In this document: one piece after another, positions 45,566 through 54,409 of the stretch
Layout: each line of letters begins with the position of its first letter
Numbering within the stretch: position 1 is the first letter of the stretch
NCBI GenBank assembly: GCA_902141825.1
Contig: CABFPG010000014.1
Location: 1 to 64,000 of the forward strand
Length of the DNA stretch: 64,000 bases
Direction of reading: 5' to 3'
Origin: Thalassocella blandensis
Lineage (GTDB): Bacteria > Pseudomonadota > Gammaproteobacteria > Pseudomonadales > Cellvibrionaceae
Notes under the pieces: model-generated
What the model was told of the DNA's origin: nothing
Database searches by the model: none
What the model saw: the letters and a program-made list of their open reading frames with translations, nothing else
Program-made: the position numbers and the translations under genes

Positions 45566-47461
45566 ATGAAGAAGTTTTCTCAAAATTATTCAGGTCGATG
45601 GAGCATGGAAAAGGAAATGTTAGCAAAACTACCGTGCTCTCTACTTTGGTTAAGCCTAATCTGTAGTGTGTTGTTCGGTCATGCCGCATTGGCCAGCTCA
45701 AGCGAATTTGAATTGCTGCAAAATCCACAGGGGAGGAGTGTTCAAACCCTTGATGGACAGTGGAATATCATTATAGATCCCTATGAAAATGGCTTTTATA
45801 ATCATCGTTATCAAGAGTATCCCACAGGATATTTCAAAAACAAAAAAGCAGAAAGCGTAAGCGAGCTTGTTGAGTATAATTTTAATTCGGGGAACACCCT
45901 TCGGGTGCCAGGCGACTGGAATACTCAGCGTGACGAGTTGTTTTTTTACGAAGGCACTGTTTGGTACGAGAAAGACTTTCGGTTGGAAAAGGCACCAGAA
46001 AAACAATATCTTTTACGCTTTGGTGCGGTGAACTATAAGGCAGTAGTTTACGTAAATGGGGAAAAAGTTGGGAGTCACGAAGGAGGTTTTACGCCGTTCG
46101 AATTTAATGTGACAAAACAGTTAAGTGCTGGTGAAAACTTCCTTGTCGTGAAAGTCGATAATCGACGAGAACGAAATCAGATACCCACGGTGAATACCGA
46201 TTGGTGGAACTATGGTGGTATTACTCGTCCAGTGTCTTTAATCGAACTGGACTCACATTATGTCCAGGATTATTCGATTCAGTACTCACCAAAAGATAGT
46301 GGTCAAATATATGGTTGGCTACAAGCTGGTGGGGTTTCAACGGCATATCCAGTAGAAGTTAAACTGCAAATTCCTGAGCTAGAAATAGATCAGGCGATCC
46401 GTTTGACTAAAAGTGGATTTGCTGAATTTAGCATTAATGCCTCACCCGTTTTATGGACGCCAGAACGCCCAAGGTTATATCAGGTGAAAATCCACTATGG
46501 TGACGATGTATTAACAGACGAAATTGGATTTCGCTATATTGAGGTAAAGGGTGAAGACATTCTGCTGAACGGCGAATCTTTGTTCTTGCGTGGTATCAGT
46601 ATTCATGAGGAGTCGCCGAGAGGTGATGGCCGTGCGTGGTCTAACGACGATGCGGCGACTTTATTGCATTGGGCAAAGGAACTCAATTGTAACTTTGTTC
46701 GATTGGCTCATTATCCTCACAATGAAAACATGGTGAAAATGGCCGATAAAATGGGGCTGCTGGTCTGGTCAGAAATACCTGTTTACTGGACGGTGCTGTT
46801 TGAGAATCAAGAGGTCTACCAAAAAGCAGAACGTCAGTTAAGTGAAATGATCTCCCGAGATAAAAATCGTGCTTCCATTATGTTTTGGTCCGTGGCAAAT
46901 GAAACGCCAAGTCACAAAGCGAGGTACAGGTTTTTAAAACGTCTTGTTGAAAAAGCCCGTGAGCTTGATGAAACTCGTCTAATTACTGCAGCATTGGATA
47001 CTCAATCTTCGAGTGCAACTGGTAAAGTCATTGATGATCCTTTCGCAGCACATGTCGATGTCATTGGCGTTAACAGCTATTGTGGTTGGTATGCTGACGA
47101 GCCGAAAAATTGTGCCGGATACACATGGGAATCAAAGTATAATAAACCGGTTATTATGAGTGAATTTGGCGCAGGTGCGCTGCAAGGAAAGCACAGCCAG
47201 AATAAATTAGCCCGTTTCAGTGAAGAAAATCAGGAATATGTATATCAGATGAATTTGGCTATGCTGGACAATTTTACTGCGTTAAAAGGCGTTACGCCCT
47301 GGATTTTAAAAGATTTTCGATCTCCGCGTCGACCGCTAACTGGCATTCAGGATTTTTGGAACAGGAAGGGTTTATTATCTGAGGTGGGTGTTAAGAAAAA
47401 GGCTTGGTACGTATTAAAGGACTGGTACGATAAAAAACAAGAGGCTGAAAAAGGGGATTGA
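45566..47461 (+). CDS. Secreted GH2 glycoside hydrolase (beta-glucuronidase/galactosidase-like)
   Basis: A 631-residue enzyme with an N-terminal signal peptide (hydrophobic about 26-42, cleavage after ALA). The GH2 layout is clear: sugar-binding domain with RVPGDWNTQRDELFFYEGTVWYEKDF, an Ig-like middle, then a TIM barrel with FLRGISIHEESPRG, VRLAHYPHNENM, acid/base Glu in WSVANETPS (about 449) and nucleophile Glu in MSEFGAGA (about 530). This overall pattern is closest to beta-glucuronidase-type GH2 enzymes. ATG 45605 is an alternative start nearer the signal. It is a single-gene unit; the natural substrate is unknown. Confidence 0.92.
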   Translation: MKKFSQNYSGRWSMEKEMLAKLPCSLLWLSLICSVLFGHAALASSSEFELLQNPQGRSVQTLDGQWNIIIDPYENGFYNHRYQEYPTGYFKNKKAESVSELVEYNFNSGNTLRVPGDWNTQRDELFFYEGTVWYEKDFRLEKAPEKQYLLRFGAVNYKAVVYVNGEKVGSHEGGFTPFEFNVTKQLSAGENFLVVKVDNRRERNQIPTVNTDWWNYGGITRPVSLIELDSHYVQDYSIQYSPKDSGQIYGWLQAGGVSTAYPVEVKLQIPELEIDQAIRLTKSGFAEFSINASPVLWTPERPRLYQVKIHYGDDVLTDEIGFRYIEVKGEDILLNGESLFLRGISIHEESPRGDGRAWSNDDAATLLHWAKELNCNFVRLAHYPHNENMVKMADKMGLLVWSEIPVYWTVLFENQEVYQKAERQLSEMISRDKNRASIMFWSVANETPSHKARYRFLKRLVEKARELDETRLITAALDTQSSSATGKVIDDPFAAHVDVIGVNSYCGWYADEPKNCAGYTWESKYNKPVIMSEFGAGALQGKHSQNKLARFSEENQEYVYQMNLAMLDNFTALKGVTPWILKDFRSPRRPLTGIQDFWNRKGLLSEVGVKKKAWYVLKDWYDKKQEAEKGD

Positions 47462-47629
47462 AAGCTCAGTAAAACGCGAGCTGTTGTAAAAGCGGATTTA
47501 AAAAAAGCTATAAGGAATAGAACGATGCTTGAAGTAATAAAAATATTCTTCAAGTAATAGAGACATGCTATTAAAAAATAGAGAGCATGCTTCAAACTAA
47601 CACTATGAAGCATTATTGTTCATTCGCTG

Positions 47630-47653
47630 GGTGGCTCAAAAGGGCGGGCCACC
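47630..47653. terminator. Hairpin between convergent GH2 and methyltransferase genes
   Basis: GGTGGC (47630-47635) pairs with GCCACC (47648-47653) and sits between the convergent genes. The T-run is weak. An upstream stretch (47524-47595) repeats short segments such as ATGCTTGAAG/CTTCAAG and AGCATGCTT, giving further possible stems. Confidence 0.4.
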
Positions 47654-47668
47654 TATAAAACCAACAGC

Positions 47669-48280
47669 TTAGCCCGTTTGGATAATCAGGATATATCCAA
47701 ATTTCTTTTTGCGTCCACGATAGGGCCACTCCAACAGTGTACCGCCAAATTGAGTTTGGCAAAACTTAGCCAGCTTTAAAAAAATATCACGGCCAGGATC
47801 GGCAATTATAATTTTTTTAACTCTCGCTGCTACCGCATCGCTAATAAGTTTTTTTAGATTAGATGCAAGTTCCGGCCAATAACAAATATCAGAACCAACA
47901 ATCACATCCTGTTTCTCCAAAACACCCTCTGAAAGTTCTCCAAAGCTTGAATGTTTTGTTTTGGCGGATACATCGTTTAACGTTTGGTGCTCTTCAGCAT
48001 AGGGAAATACACATTCGTCTTTATCGACAAGAAGTGAATTGCTCTTAAAATGCTTTGCACAAAAAATACCTAATAGTCCCCAGCCGCAACCAACTTCCAT
48101 GACGTTCTGGTGCTTTTCTAAAGGGTTTTCTTGCAGGTATTCAAAGATCAGGAAGTTGGAGTGCCAAACTTGATCGCCATATTGTGTTGGTGATTGATTG
48201 TTTTTATGTAGATTGCGAATGATTTGATGTTTTTTCTTTAATATTTTGATTCCATGGGTTTGGCGAACATGTGCATTCAT
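47669..48280 (-). CDS. SAM-dependent methyltransferase (METTL/methyltransferase-16 type)
   Basis: A 203-residue class I methyltransferase. Motif I is VMEVGCGWGLLGIFCAKHF (about 60-78), the acidic post-I loop VDKDECV follows, and motif IV is DVIVGSDICYWPEL near 125. The WHSNFLIFEYL start and the SDICYW block are typical of the lysine methyltransferase-16/nicotinamide-methyltransferase-like fold. The substrate may be a protein lysine or a small molecule; it cannot be told. Downstream of the cold-shock gene on the same strand, but 200 bases away. Confidence 0.85.
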   Translation of the reverse strand: MNAHVRQTHGIKILKKKHQIIRNLHKNNQSPTQYGDQVWHSNFLIFEYLQENPLEKHQNVMEVGCGWGLLGIFCAKHFKSNSLLVDKDECVFPYAEEHQTLNDVSAKTKHSSFGELSEGVLEKQDVIVGSDICYWPELASNLKKLISDAVAARVKKIIIADPGRDIFLKLAKFCQTQFGGTLLEWPYRGRKKKFGYILIIQTG

Positions 48281-48314
48281 TTAACAAACTCGTATACAAC
48301 TCAAAACGCCAAAC

Positions 48315-48330
48315 AACTCCGTGAGGAGTT
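48315..48330 (-). terminator. Possible terminator of the cold-shock gene
   Basis: AACTCC (48315-48320) and GGAGTT (48325-48330) form a GTGA-loop stem. On the minus strand it is followed by GTTTGGCGTTTTG. Further stems (CTGGATG/CATCCAG, TGCCCAC/GTGGGTA) lie between it and the csp stop. Confidence 0.4.
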
Positions 48331-48487
48331 CTTAGAATTAAGAAGGGGTGATTAAGAAAGGAGCGTTTAACGCTGGATGAAATACCAGGGCGGCGTTCCA
48401 TCCAGGTTAAATAGCTGTTTAGTCGTTAGTCATTTAATGACTGGTGCCCACTATATTGAAGGTGGGTATCGAACAGCTGAGAAAGAG

Positions 48488-48694
48488 TTACAGCGGTTGA
48501 ACGTTTGCTGCTTGTGGACCACGTTGTCCTGGAGTTACTTCAAAAGACACTTGTTGGCCTTCTGCTAAAGTTTTGAAGCCAGTGCCTAAAATTGCAGTGT
48601 GGTGAACGAATACATCTGGACCACCATCTTGAGAAATAAAACCAAAACCTTTGCTTTCATTGAACCACTTAACAGAACCTGTTGCTGTGCTCAT
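48488..48694 (-). CDS. Cold-shock-domain protein (CspA family)
   Basis: A 68-residue single OB-fold RNA/DNA-binding protein. RNP1 (KGFGFIS) and RNP2 (DVFVHH) are intact, as are [11 protein letters not shown] and the QRGPQAANV end. It acts as an RNA chaperone at low temperature or in growth transitions. AAGG about 10 bases upstream serves as the ribosome site. A long upstream region could hold the structured leader common in this family. Confidence 0.97.
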   Translation of the reverse strand: MSTATGSVKWFNESKGFGFISQDGGPDVFVHHTAILGTGFKTLAEGQQVSFEVTPGQRGPQAANVQPL

Positions 48695-49203
48695 AAATTT
48701 ATAACCTTTATAAAAAATAAAATAATGCCGTTGGGCGGTGTTTTGCCGAAATAATATGTACGGTTAAATCTGCTGGACGGGTACTGCTAGGAAAAACAAC
48801 TACTAGAAGGGGCGTCGAGAGGGTAGACGAAACATTTTCAACGGCGGCAGAGTACCGCACGCTTTCTCCCATCGCAAGCATTATTTAACGATTAAATGGA
48901 TAATTTTGAAAACCAAAGGGCCAGATGCTGGTGTACGTTCGCTTTTAATGGGCGATAAGGTGCACATTATATTGGTTTGGATATTAGTGATCGGTTCAAT
49001 CTGGCTTATTTGTTCACTCACATAAGTTGGATCATAAGTTGGATTTACTTTTGTTTTCGTGTCTTAGGGAGGAAAAGTGCGCCATTTTCAAAGAGAAATC
49101 AACGGTTTAGCGAAATTTCCACGCTCATTTCCACGATCGTTCAAACGGTACATCGTTAATCTGCGTTTTAACAAATCAAGGCCGAGCGCGCAGGGGACCC
49201 CTT
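48695..49203. other. Divergent region: csp leader and promoter of the GS-like gene
   Basis: 509 bases lie between minus-strand csp and the plus-strand glutamine-synthetase-like gene. The first ~200 bases are AT-rich and probably form the csp leader. I cannot identify a true cold box. Bases 48900-49200 show no gene in any frame that I would support. Confidence 0.45.
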
Positions 49204-50166
49204 TTGAATTATCACGCTTTTGTCGAATACCTATGGCTTGATGGGGAGCTGCCATCACCGGGTATACGATCGAAAACCAGAGTCGTCTGGTTACCGCAAA
49301 ATCCCAAAATTCAGGATTTTCCCAAATGGCGGTTTAATGGAGCATTTACAGGGCAGTCTGGTAAAGAAGAGACTCATTGCATATTGAAGCCAGTACGATT
49401 TTGGCCAGATCCCTTCAGAGGCGAAGGGCATTTTATCGTGCTGGGTGAAGTGACTGACTCGGGATGTAACGCGCATGAGACAAACAGACGTTCAATGTTG
49501 AGAGTCGCGCTTGGAAATCTCGGTAACGATATTAGGCCTCGGTTGGAATGTGAACAACCTTTTTCATTAAGCGATGGCCTGGAAACTGTGAGTACATTCA
49601 GCGCAGACCGTATGGCAGAGCCTCACCAGTGTCACTATGGATTAGGGGTGCGCCAGGTGGCAGGCAGGGAGATAGTCGATGCTCATGCAACAAGCTGCCT
49701 GGCAGCGGGCCTTCATTTCAACGGCTACCATGCCGGAAGTCACCCCGGTGAATGGGTATACCAGATAGGGTTACGCGATGAAGAAGATGAGCTCTTTAAC
49801 CCTTTAGATCTGGCGGATGATTTGTGGTTGTCTCGCTACTTATTAATGCGTGTCAGCGAGCAATACCAGGTCTTGACAGATTTTGGTTCAAAGCTGAATG
49901 GAGAGCGCAGTGTAAACGGAAGCGCGCACGGGAAGTTGAAGTTTAAATTTTCTACAGCCTATACGCGAGATGTGCGCTGCGGGCTCACCGCTTTACAGGT
50001 TATTAATAGCGCTCTCAATCAAGAAGGGCAACATGCGCTGGTTAATATCCCAGCCTATGTCAAAGAACAGGGATATGGATTCATTATTGACTGTAGGTCG
50101 GATTCGAATAGCGATCCCTACGAAAAAGGCTTGCAGTTACTGAAATTAATTCCCCAAGAGGAATAA
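49204..50166 (+). CDS. Glutamine synthetase II-like pseudoenzyme
   Basis: A 320-residue homologue of eukaryotic-type glutamine synthetase (GSII). Clear matches: YLWLDGELPSPGIRSKTRVV at the start, FNGAFTGQSG, LKPVRFWPDPFRG, HETNRRS, GREIVDAHATSCLAAGLHFNGYHAG, DDLWLSRYLLMRVSEQYQV, and DCRSDSNSDPY near the end. The metal and catalytic residues are mostly gone: EQEY is EQPF, AEVMPGQWE is AGSHPGEWV, and about 35 residues holding the HET glutamate and the active-site arginines are missing. It should not make glutamine; a ligand-sensing or regulatory role is inferred. The TTG start is supported by AGGGGA upstream and by alignment with the GSII N-terminus. Next downstream is the sigma-factor gene. 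Confidence 0.8.
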   Translation: MNYHAFVEYLWLDGELPSPGIRSKTRVVWLPQNPKIQDFPKWRFNGAFTGQSGKEETHCILKPVRFWPDPFRGEGHFIVLGEVTDSGCNAHETNRRSMLRVALGNLGNDIRPRLECEQPFSLSDGLETVSTFSADRMAEPHQCHYGLGVRQVAGREIVDAHATSCLAAGLHFNGYHAGSHPGEWVYQIGLRDEEDELFNPLDLADDLWLSRYLLMRVSEQYQVLTDFGSKLNGERSVNGSAHGKLKFKFSTAYTRDVRCGLTALQVINSALNQEGQHALVNIPAYVKEQGYGFIIDCRSDSNSDPYEKGLQLLKLIPQEE

Positions 50167-50348
50167 GCTTGCAACTTTTAGTTGTTTGAAATCGTAAGTA
50201 CTAGTGAATGCTTTATAAGTTTGCACTTTTACTTCGGTAATCATAAAAAAACAAAAACAAAGAAGTCATAGATTACGAATAAAGTCGTACCAGTTGTTTG
50301 AAAATTGTTTATCCATTTATATCGATAGGAACGAATACGGGTCAATTT

Positions 50349-50921
50349 ATGTCATACAATATTACTCAACTCATCACTCGCTGGAAGGAAGATGACGAAC
50401 GCGCCTTGGATCACTTAATCGCTGTCGCATATCATCGACTTCATACATCTGCACGTCAGGCATTAGGTTATTATGGGAATAATGCCTCCATACAAACAAC
50501 GGAACTAGTAAATGAATTGTATATTCATTTTCGCCAGCAAAAGGAAGTGAAGTATCAAAGCGCACAACACTTTTTTGCTGTTGCCACTCTTAAATTACGC
50601 CAGATACTAAACTCCAGACATGAAAAAAACACGGCTAAAAAACGTGATCATGGTAAAAAGGAAAACCTTGAATCTGTTGAGAATAATCCTGGTAGTCCAT
50701 CCGCAATTGAAACTTTTATCCTCAATGACTACTTGGACGTGGTCGATAATATCGAGCCAATAAATGCAAGAATTGCCGAGCTCAAGCTCTTTTGGGAGTT
50801 TGACAATGTTGAAATTGCCAAGATTCTTGATGTGAGTGAAAGCACCGTTCGCAGAAAGTGGAAAATTACAAAAGCAATCATCGCGAAGAATATAGAAAAA
50901 GATGGCTACACAATCCAATAA
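50349..50921 (+). CDS. ECF-type sigma factor paired with a Ser/Thr kinase
   Basis: A 190-residue RNA polymerase sigma factor of the TIGR02999/ECF-kinase-linked group. Region 2 runs about 5-85 and region 4 about 130-185, with an EIAKILDVSESTVRRKWKITKAII helix-turn-helix. In region 2.2 the usual acidic core-binding residues are replaced by QTTELVNELY (Thr50-Thr51). In Vibrio EcfP a threonine at this place is phosphorylated by kinase PknT to permit core binding, so the same logic is likely. A TTG at 50298 would add 17 residues; ATG 50349 fits the family start. The stop overlaps the kinase gene by 20 bases. Confidence 0.87.
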   Translation: MSYNITQLITRWKEDDERALDHLIAVAYHRLHTSARQALGYYGNNASIQTTELVNELYIHFRQQKEVKYQSAQHFFAVATLKLRQILNSRHEKNTAKKRDHGKKENLESVENNPGSPSAIETFILNDYLDVVDNIEPINARIAELKLFWEFDNVEIAKILDVSESTVRRKWKITKAIIAKNIEKDGYTIQ

Positions 50922-53379
50922 TCACGATATTAATGGCCGAGCTTTTGCTTTGCTGGAAGAGTCTTTCGATATGGAAGACTCGGACAAAGTGGCTTATCTG
51001 CGTAAGGCCTGCGGTGAAGACCAGAATTTGTACTCACGCTGTCTGTCGTTAATCGATTTTGACTTAAGTGATGATGATTTTCAGAGTCTGGTGTATGGCA
51101 ATATTGAAAAGCCAGATGAGAATCTTCATGACTTAACGGGTAAGGATGTCGGGAATTATCGTGTTGTTAAGAAAATTGGAAGTGGAGGCACTGCAGAGGT
51201 GTTTCTGGCTTTTCGTAACGACGAAGTCCACCATGAGCCGCTGGCACTTAAAATAATCCGCGGCTGGGGGAATACGCAAGAACTCATGGATCGAATGAAG
51301 CAGGAGAGAAAAATTCTGTCTCAGTTTAAGCACCCCAATATTGCCAATTTTCTGGATGGTGGAAATGCAGATGATGGCAGGCCTTATTTTGTGCTTGAGT
51401 ATGTCGAGGGGAAACCAATAACAGACTATTGCAAGGAAAAGCAATTAGGACTGCGAGAACGTTTGGATCTCTTTGTGCAAGTATGCTCTGCTGTTTATAC
51501 CGCGCATTCTAAACTTACATTGCATCGGGATTTGAAGCCGTCAAATATCATTGTGACCGAGAGTGGAGTTCCCAAGCTTCTGGATTTTGGGATTGCAAAA
51601 ATTATAGATGAGAATATTGAGGCAGATACACAGCTGACGCAGTTTTATTCGCCGATGACTCCACAATATGCCAGTCCTGAGCAGGTGAATCAGGAGCCCC
51701 TGTCCGTTGCCAGTGATCAATATAGTCTGGGTATATTGTTGTATGAATTGTTAACCGATCAATTGCCTCATGATTCCGCTGAAAATAAAATTCTGCATGT
51801 TTCTGCAGAGAAGTTGATCGCATTGCCAAGTGTTAAAGTGACTTCAAATCCTGGCTTGAACAAGCTTGATGCTAAGCGCATAAGTAAGCAATTGAAAGGT
51901 GATTTAGATGCAATTGTGATGAAGGCGATAAGTTGGGAAGTGGATAAACGATATTCGTCGGTCAAAGAGTTTGCAGAAGATGTTCGTCGATATCTAAAAA
52001 ATAAGACGATCCTGGCGCAAAAAAGCAGTTGTTGTTACCGCACGCGATTAATGTTGCGACGAAATAAAACCACGGTGGCCTTGCTGGCTACGTTCGCAAT
52101 GCTCACAGGTTTCCTCGGCGTGACGCTGCAGATGAAAATTATTGCTGAGCGGGATCAGGCGATTGTGGAACGCCAAAAATTTGAGCAAACACAGGAGTTC
52201 CTTGTAGGCTTATTTAAGTTTTCTCATCCGGAAGTGAATAGAGAAAGGGAGGTTACAGTCCGTGAAGTTTTAGATAAGGGCATCGTAACTATTCAGAATA
52301 AGTTTAAACAACAGCCGCAAGTCAAAATAGCACTATTGTCCACTATGGCCAAGGCTTATCAGGATTTGCAGTTGAGTGATAAGGCATTAGCCCTGTACCA
52401 GGAATCTCTAAGTCTGCAAAAAAAATATAATGAAGAAAAAGATGAAACTCTGGCGCTAACATTGAGCAACCTGGCAGAGCTGCTGATTGAAAAGGGGGCG
52501 AACCAGCAAGCGCAGGAGTATATCGATGAAGCGCTTAAAATTTATCGTGATCTCGGCATTGAATCATCGAAAAATCTGGCGTACGCATACTCGGTTTCAG
52601 CGGTGTTATCCCATCGTCTGGGGGAGTTTGAGCGTGGCATTGAACATGTGAATAGCGCTTTGCAAATACGTCGCTCTTCTCATGACGGCGATAACGCAGA
52701 CATTATTCGAAGTTATATGCTGTTAGGCGTGATTTATACCGGGAAAGGAGATTACAAACAGGCCCAGTTTTATAATGAAAAGGCCCTGGCTTTGAAACTT
52801 GCGCAACCTGAAAATGATCAGGTGACGACAAGTTCAATCCTCAACACCATGGCTGTTGTGTACCACTATCAAGGCCAATATGAAGAAGCATTAGAGCGCT
52901 ATCAACAATCTATCGATATACGTGTCCAGTTGTTTGGTCAAAACAGTACGTCATTAGTTCTTCCCTATAACAATGTGGGAGAAGTCTTTACCGTCATGGG
53001 TGAATTTGATAAAGCGATAGCATATCATCAGCAGTCTCTCGATATTCTCCGTGAGCATGGTGATAAAGACCTTTTTTATGTTGCCGTTACACACAATCGC
53101 ATGGCTGACGCATTATCCGGCAAGGGAGATTTTGAAAGTGCACTTGTGCATATTCAGACATCGATTGATATACGAAAAACGATATACGGTACTGGTCACC
53201 ATGATTTAGCAAAATCGTATGATAGTCTGGCTGGCATTTATGCTCGAATGGGTAAAAGCCCAGAAGCTGTCCATTTCTACCAGCTGGCACTGAATATTCG
53301 AGCAAAAGTCTACGGTAGCCGACATGTCTTGACCAAACAGACAAAAAGCGATTTAAGTCGGGTGCTCGCAAGTCTTTAG
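50902..53379 (+). CDS. Ser/Thr protein kinase with membrane helix and TPR domain
   Basis: An 825-residue Hanks kinase. The kinase domain spans about 85-345: IGSGGTAEVFLA, ALKII, HRDLKPSN near 207, DFGIAK near 228, TPQYASPEQ and SDQYSLGILLYELL, all intact. A membrane helix lies at about 390-411, and the outer part (about 440-815) carries seven to nine TPRs with ALALYQESL/ALERYQQSI-type pairs. The layout fits PknT/PknS-type kinases that phosphorylate the sigma factor encoded immediately upstream, here overlapping by 20 bases. TPRs in the periplasm may sense envelope or contact signals. T3SS genes begin 295 bases downstream. Confidence 0.92.
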   Translation: MATQSNNHDINGRAFALLEESFDMEDSDKVAYLRKACGEDQNLYSRCLSLIDFDLSDDDFQSLVYGNIEKPDENLHDLTGKDVGNYRVVKKIGSGGTAEVFLAFRNDEVHHEPLALKIIRGWGNTQELMDRMKQERKILSQFKHPNIANFLDGGNADDGRPYFVLEYVEGKPITDYCKEKQLGLRERLDLFVQVCSAVYTAHSKLTLHRDLKPSNIIVTESGVPKLLDFGIAKIIDENIEADTQLTQFYSPMTPQYASPEQVNQEPLSVASDQYSLGILLYELLTDQLPHDSAENKILHVSAEKLIALPSVKVTSNPGLNKLDAKRISKQLKGDLDAIVMKAISWEVDKRYSSVKEFAEDVRRYLKNKTILAQKSSCCYRTRLMLRRNKTTVALLATFAMLTGFLGVTLQMKIIAERDQAIVERQKFEQTQEFLVGLFKFSHPEVNREREVTVREVLDKGIVTIQNKFKQQPQVKIALLSTMAKAYQDLQLSDKALALYQESLSLQKKYNEEKDETLALTLSNLAELLIEKGANQQAQEYIDEALKIYRDLGIESSKNLAYAYSVSAVLSHRLGEFERGIEHVNSALQIRRSSHDGDNADIIRSYMLLGVIYTGKGDYKQAQFYNEKALALKLAQPENDQVTTSSILNTMAVVYHYQGQYEEALERYQQSIDIRVQLFGQNSTSLVLPYNNVGEVFTVMGEFDKAIAYHQQSLDILREHGDKDLFYVAVTHNRMADALSGKGDFESALVHIQTSIDIRKTIYGTGHHDLAKSYDSLAGIYARMGKSPEAVHFYQLALNIRAKVYGSRHVLTKQTKSDLSRVLASL

Positions 53380-53536
53380 TTGCACTTTCGGGTGCTATTT
53401 TGACCTCAAGGCACTCATTCGCTTCTATTTGGTTACAGTTTCATAGATTTTTCCTGGCAACCGCCATGATAAATTTACACAAATCCATCTTGTCACTCAT
53501 TTCTCCTCTTTTTCCTTTCGATTGTCCGAATTTAGC

Positions 53537-53580
53537 AAAAAAATGACCAAAATCTAAAAATTTGCCTGTTTAGCTATGGT
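53537..53580 (+). promoter_or_regulatory. Candidate ExsA-type promoter upstream of the first T3SS gene
   Basis: An A7 run followed by TGACC (53537-53548), then an A-rich tract and TATGGT (53575-53580), loosely resembles ExsA-activated promoters (A-rich block, GnC, then a distant -10). The match is by eye only and could be chance in AT-rich DNA. The whole gap 53380-53674 holds no gene. Confidence 0.3.
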
Positions 53581-53674
53581 ACTTTGAAGGCAACTGTGTA
53601 TCGCCAGGCTCCAATAATGTCTGTCGTTTCACCGAGTTAATTGAGGTAATTAAAGTCATTGGGTTTCGTTAACT

Positions 53675-54148
53675 ATGTCGATTAGAACATCCTATAGTGG
53701 TGCCAATGGTGTCACACCAAAAACAGTGGATAAAGGTACTGCATCTAAAGAGGTGGAATCGTCAAATAGCAAATCATCAGGCATTCAAACATCGGGCAAT
53801 AGCAACGTTAAAAGCGATGAGGGAAGCAGCTTTAATTGTGCCCGGAATTCGGCAGCCCCACGAAAGTCTTATTCTAGCGGGGAGGGGGGATTTAAACAGC
53901 CCAACACTATTAATGCGCTTGATACAAAGCCCAGCCCATTCAGTGGTGAAATTACCGGTTTGGATGCGGGTTTGCAAAACGGTCTAGCCGTTCAGGATTT
54001 TCTAAAGGAAATTGAAACAGCAGCTGATCAATTTACAGCAGTGCTTGAGCAACTCAATAGTAACAATCAGTCTTTTGAAGAGGTTGTAAACTCAATGACA
54101 GCTGCGCTTATGAAAATTGACGAAAATTTAAATAAAAAATTCGCTTAG
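53675..54148 (+). CDS. Unassigned T3SS-linked protein, possible secreted substrate
   Basis: A 157-residue protein I cannot assign. The first ~80 residues are rich in Ser, Asn, Gly and Thr with no hydrophobic segment, like T3SS secretion leaders. The end (about 100-155) is helical: LAVQDFLKEIETAADQFTAVLEQLNSNNQSFEEVVNSMTAALMKIDENL. A similar LDVQEFLKGF block occurs in the YopD-like protein of this locus. It is the first gene after the sigma/kinase pair and has its own upstream gap. A small filament, tip-associated or effector protein is possible. Confidence 0.55.
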   Translation: MSIRTSYSGANGVTPKTVDKGTASKEVESSNSKSSGIQTSGNSNVKSDEGSSFNCARNSAAPRKSYSSGEGGFKQPNTINALDTKPSPFSGEITGLDAGLQNGLAVQDFLKEIETAADQFTAVLEQLNSNNQSFEEVVNSMTAALMKIDENLNKKFA

Positions 54149-54409
54149 TCTCAGCTTGTCAAAGCCCTCTTGGCTATTTCTACTATTCACCGGAAGGTCT
54201 TTTGCTTGGGCGGTTCGGAATCCCGTTTTTTAACCAATTGCTTTTAATTAATTGAAGGTGCTTGGCGTTAATAAAACCTTGAGTATGTCTTCATTGGTCT
54301 TTTGGCTCATCTGAAAAATAAAATTTGTAATTAAATTTGGGGCAATGGCGTTTTCTTGCAATGTTTTCCGTATTAGTAATTAGATGATTCATACATAGAG
54401 AGTGGTGAT

